From Clostridia bacterium (GTDB lineage: Bacteria; Bacillota; Clostridia; Christensenellales; Borkfalkiaceae): a DNA stretch of 8,748 nucleotides. The position numbers were made by a program, and so were the translations under genes. The notes beneath the pieces are model-generated. The model worked only from the letters and a program-made list of their open reading frames with translations. It had not been told where the DNA came from and ran no database searches. Positions 7,078-8,748 of this stretch are shown in pieces (position 1 is the stretch's first letter; every line of letters starts with the position of its first letter). The stretch is from assembly GCA_900769565.1 (NCBI GenBank), contig CAAGHC010000041.1, forward strand, positions 1 through 8,748. The letters run 5' to 3'.

Positions 7078-8022
7078 TTAAGTTGTTATAGCGTTATTTA
7101 TTAGTTGGATAATTTGGTCGGTGCTTTGCGCTTGGTTCAATGCGCTTTTAAGTTCTTTTACACCTATCATACCCTTAAAGTAGTAAGGTGGAAATTTTCT
7201 AAACTCTATGGTCGCCTTTCTTTCACCGTGAGTTTCTCTCATAAGTTTTACGTGTTTAATTATGTATTCTTTTAAGGAAACGTTTGGCTTTTCACCTAAC
7301 AGTTCGCACACTAAAAATGGGTTTGCGATAGCCCCACGAGCAAGCATAACCCCGTCAGCGCCCGTACGCTCTAGCATTAAATCAGCGTCGTCCACGGTAA
7401 AAATACCACCGTTTGCAATAACCGGAATTTTAACCGCCTTTTTGGCCTTTTCTATGGCGTTATAATCGGGCTCACCCGAGTAGTAAGCATCTCTAACCCT
7501 ACCGTGAATGGTAATAAGTTTTGCGCCCGACTGCTCTGCCATAACTGCGTAATCGTGCGCTATATCGTCCCCTACTTTTATGCCCGTACGAATTTTCACC
7601 GTGATGTTTTTACCACTTTTAACGCATTCTTTTATTAAACTTTCCGCCCTTTTAATATCGGTTAAAAGTGCACTACCTTCCCCGTTTTTAAATACTTTCG
7701 GGACGGGACAACCCATGTTTATATCCACCGTGCTAAAGTTTTTTAACTGCTCGCTTTCGCACGCTTTTCGCATATAATATTCGTCTGCACCGAACAACTG
7801 CGCAACCGTATCTTTATAATCGTTGCCAGAGTATAGTAGATTTTCCGAGCCGTTCCCACCGAAAATTAACCCTTTTGCGCTCACTAATTCGGTAAAAGTT
7901 AGACCTATACCGAGCGATAATTGTAAATTGCGGTAAGCGTAATCGGTATAGCCTGCCATAGGCGCTAAAAATACGTTGTTTTTTACCGAAGTATTACCGA
8001 CGGTAAGCGAATTTATTTTCAT
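7078..8022 (-). CDS. dusB: tRNA-dihydrouridine synthase, DusB type
   Basis: Flavin-dependent reductase that converts specific uridines of tRNA to dihydrouridine; cytosolic. The 314-aa protein has the full TIM-barrel set: LAPMAGYTDYAYR (19-31) at the FMN site, DINMGCPVPKV (100-110) with the catalytic Cys105, KIRTG (143-147), HGR (173-175), IANGGI (202-207) and GADGVMLARGAIANPFL (221-237). The C-terminal tRNA-binding helical part contains EFRKFPPYYFKG. Length and N-terminus (MKINSLTVGNTSVKNNVFLAPMAG-like order) fit the family. AAAGGAG sits 5 bases before the ATG, and the start is 21 bases after the flippase stop, indicating an operon. The DusB subgroup is assigned from overall resemblance, so the precise tRNA position modified is less certain. 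Confidence 0.95.
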   Translation of the reverse strand: MKINSLTVGNTSVKNNVFLAPMAGYTDYAYRNLQLSLGIGLTFTELVSAKGLIFGGNGSENLLYSGNDYKDTVAQLFGADEYYMRKACESEQLKNFSTVDINMGCPVPKVFKNGEGSALLTDIKRAESLIKECVKSGKNITVKIRTGIKVGDDIAHDYAVMAEQSGAKLITIHGRVRDAYYSGEPDYNAIEKAKKAVKIPVIANGGIFTVDDADLMLERTGADGVMLARGAIANPFLVCELLGEKPNVSLKEYIIKHVKLMRETHGERKATIEFRKFPPYYFKGMIGVKELKSALNQAQSTDQIIQLINNAITT

Positions 8023-8043
8023 CCTTACTCCTTTATCGTGCTT

Positions 8044-8748
8044 TCACTTGGAACGTGCCACTAATAATAAGTTTAACAAACTAACGGTAAAATAGCAAGC
8101 AATTACCGCTATCTGACCACCGTAAATATTGATTTGGGGATTTTTAAGAAGTATTAAGTTTAATACCGTTTTTATTATAATACCTACGCCGAGCGTAAAT
8201 ACGGGTAAGTACAGTTTACCCTTTCCTATAAGCACGGCGTTTGAAGTTTGCAAAAACGACAACAATACGATACAAGGCGAGCCTAGTTTTAAAAGTTTTA
8301 TTACCACCGACTTTTCGGGCGCAGAAAGTCCGTTAAAAAGCAGTCTTACTGCAAACGGCGATAAAAAATACAAGGCTATTGCGCAAGGTATGGTAAATAT
8401 CAAGGTTAGCACTAGCGCCTTTTTTATTCTATTTTCCCGTTCGCTTTCGGTTACGCTTGACGAAACTGCCGGAATACTTGCCGTGGCTAGCCCGTAACAT
8501 ATTGAAACGGGCAGAGCGATAACGGTTGCAGTTGCACCACTTAACAGTCCAAATAGTGCAGTCGCATCCGTACGATATGCACTTAATATATTCACGATTA
8601 AGAAACTATCTATAACCTGCGACAAAGGTATCATTATACCCGTAAGCGTTACGGGAATGGTAACTTTTATTATTCGCTTGGCTTTTTTGGCGTAAATTCG
8701 TACTTTTCTGCAAGGAATTCTTCGCCTTCCTTTTCCAAATCGCCCGTA
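8044..8748 (-). CDS. SpoVB/MVF-type polysaccharide or lipid flippase, C-terminal half, frame disrupted
   Basis: Membrane flippase of the MOP superfamily, the group that moves lipid-linked sugars or peptidoglycan precursors across the membrane. From about 8681 to the TGA at 8044 the frame encodes six probable membrane helices, starting IIKVTIPVTLTGIMIPL and including QVIDSFLIVNIL, ALPVSICYGLATASIPAVS and NPQINIYGGQIAVIACY, which resemble SpoVB blocks. The same frame stays open to the right edge but becomes Arg-rich and unnatural (GRRIPCRKVRIYAKK). The overlapping frame upstream reads EKEGEEFLAEKYEFTPKK, with codons like the neighbours, and stops at 8670. A one-base shift at the A run (8683-8688) joins them into TPKKAKRIIKV. 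The gene is thus frameshifted, programmed to shift, or misread. It ends after the twelfth expected helix, without the last two helices of 14-helix relatives. An ATG at 8634 is internal to a helix and unlikely as a start. Confidence 0.75.
   Translation of the reverse strand, partial: YGRFGKGRRRIPCRKVRIYAKKAKRIIKVTIPVTLTGIMIPLSQVIDSFLIVNILSAYRTDATALFGLLSGATATVIALPVSICYGLATASIPAVSSSVTESERENRIKKALVLTLIFTIPCAIALYFLSPFAVRLLFNGLSAPEKSVVIKLLKLGSPCIVLLSFLQTSNAVLIGKGKLYLPVFTLGVGIIIKTVLNLILLKNPQINIYGGQIAVIACYFTVSLLNLLLVARSK
8682..8688 (-). other. Slippery heptamer A_AAA_AAG at the flippase frame break
   Basis: On the minus strand the run reads CCA AAA AAG in the upstream coding frame, exactly the A_AAA_AAG arrangement known to promote -1 slippage in bacteria. 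A -1 shift leads into GCC AAG CGA ATA, the flippase frame. The upstream frame otherwise ends at TAA 8672-8670. A run of seven A instead of six would equally restore one frame. A hairpin (CCCGTAA/TTACGGG, 8639-8655) lies 26 bases downstream, farther than usual stimulators. Confidence 0.5.

Noticed and set aside
8632..8655. Independent promoter or start for the flippase half (TATAAT overlapping the ATG at 8634, and the CCCGTAA/TTACGGG hairpin as a frameshift stimulator)
   Set aside because: No good -35 at proper spacing, the TATAAT overlaps the ATG, and the ATG sits inside the first helix. The hairpin is 26 bases from the slippery site, too far for usual stimulation. Most likely coincidental.
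8639..8655. CCCGTAA/TTACGGG here and CCCCGTAA/TTACGGGG at 6999-7034 as copies of one dispersed repeat
   Set aside because: Loops and flanks differ entirely (3 versus 20 bases), one is in coding sequence, and CCCGTAA alone also occurs elsewhere in the window.

Overview
The window is a densely packed, AT-leaning bacterial segment in which every supported gene lies on the minus strand, so transcription runs from high to low coordinates. Short gaps, AAAGGAG-type ribosome sites, lysine-rich proteins and a SpoVB-like flippase point to a Bacillota (Clostridia-like) chromosome, probably an uncultured lineage. The genus cannot be fixed from the sequence alone. No tRNA, rRNA, CRISPR array, insertion sequence or phage gene was seen, and no gene-free stretch exceeds 130 bases.

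In transcription order, region 1 (8748 to 5776) holds the C-terminal half of a polysaccharide/lipid flippase of the SpoVB/MVF type, a DusB-like tRNA-dihydrouridine synthase, a nitrilase-superfamily protein that appears to have lost its catalytic triad, and a TrmL-like tRNA 2'-O-methyltransferase. The gaps of 21, 81 and 15 bases suggest one operon with two tRNA-modification enzymes. The flippase frame is broken, or requires frameshifting, at a run of six A on the coding strand near 8683-8688.

Region 2 (5775 to 2185) is a two-gene operon of tandem Na+/phosphate cotransporter paralogues (NptA-type, each with a C-terminal PhoU-like domain). It has its own candidate promoter, overlapped by nested palindromes and a direct repeat that could be an operator. 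It ends in a strong hairpin terminator. Each paralogue has a substitution at the Gln of one of the two QSS motifs, and the substitutions fall in opposite repeats.

Region 3 (2201 to 1) is a glycolytic operon, pgk then tpiA. It is driven by a perfect consensus promoter (TTGACA-17-TATAAT) whose -35 box lies in the loop of the preceding terminator hairpin. The phosphoglycerate kinase carries a charged insertion of about 34 residues. tpiA runs off the left edge only a few residues short of its end.

The main points for a second look are the flippase frame break, the triad-less nitrilase homologue, the complementary motif changes in the cotransporter pair, the fused terminator/promoter and the operator-like repeats at the phosphate-transporter promoter.
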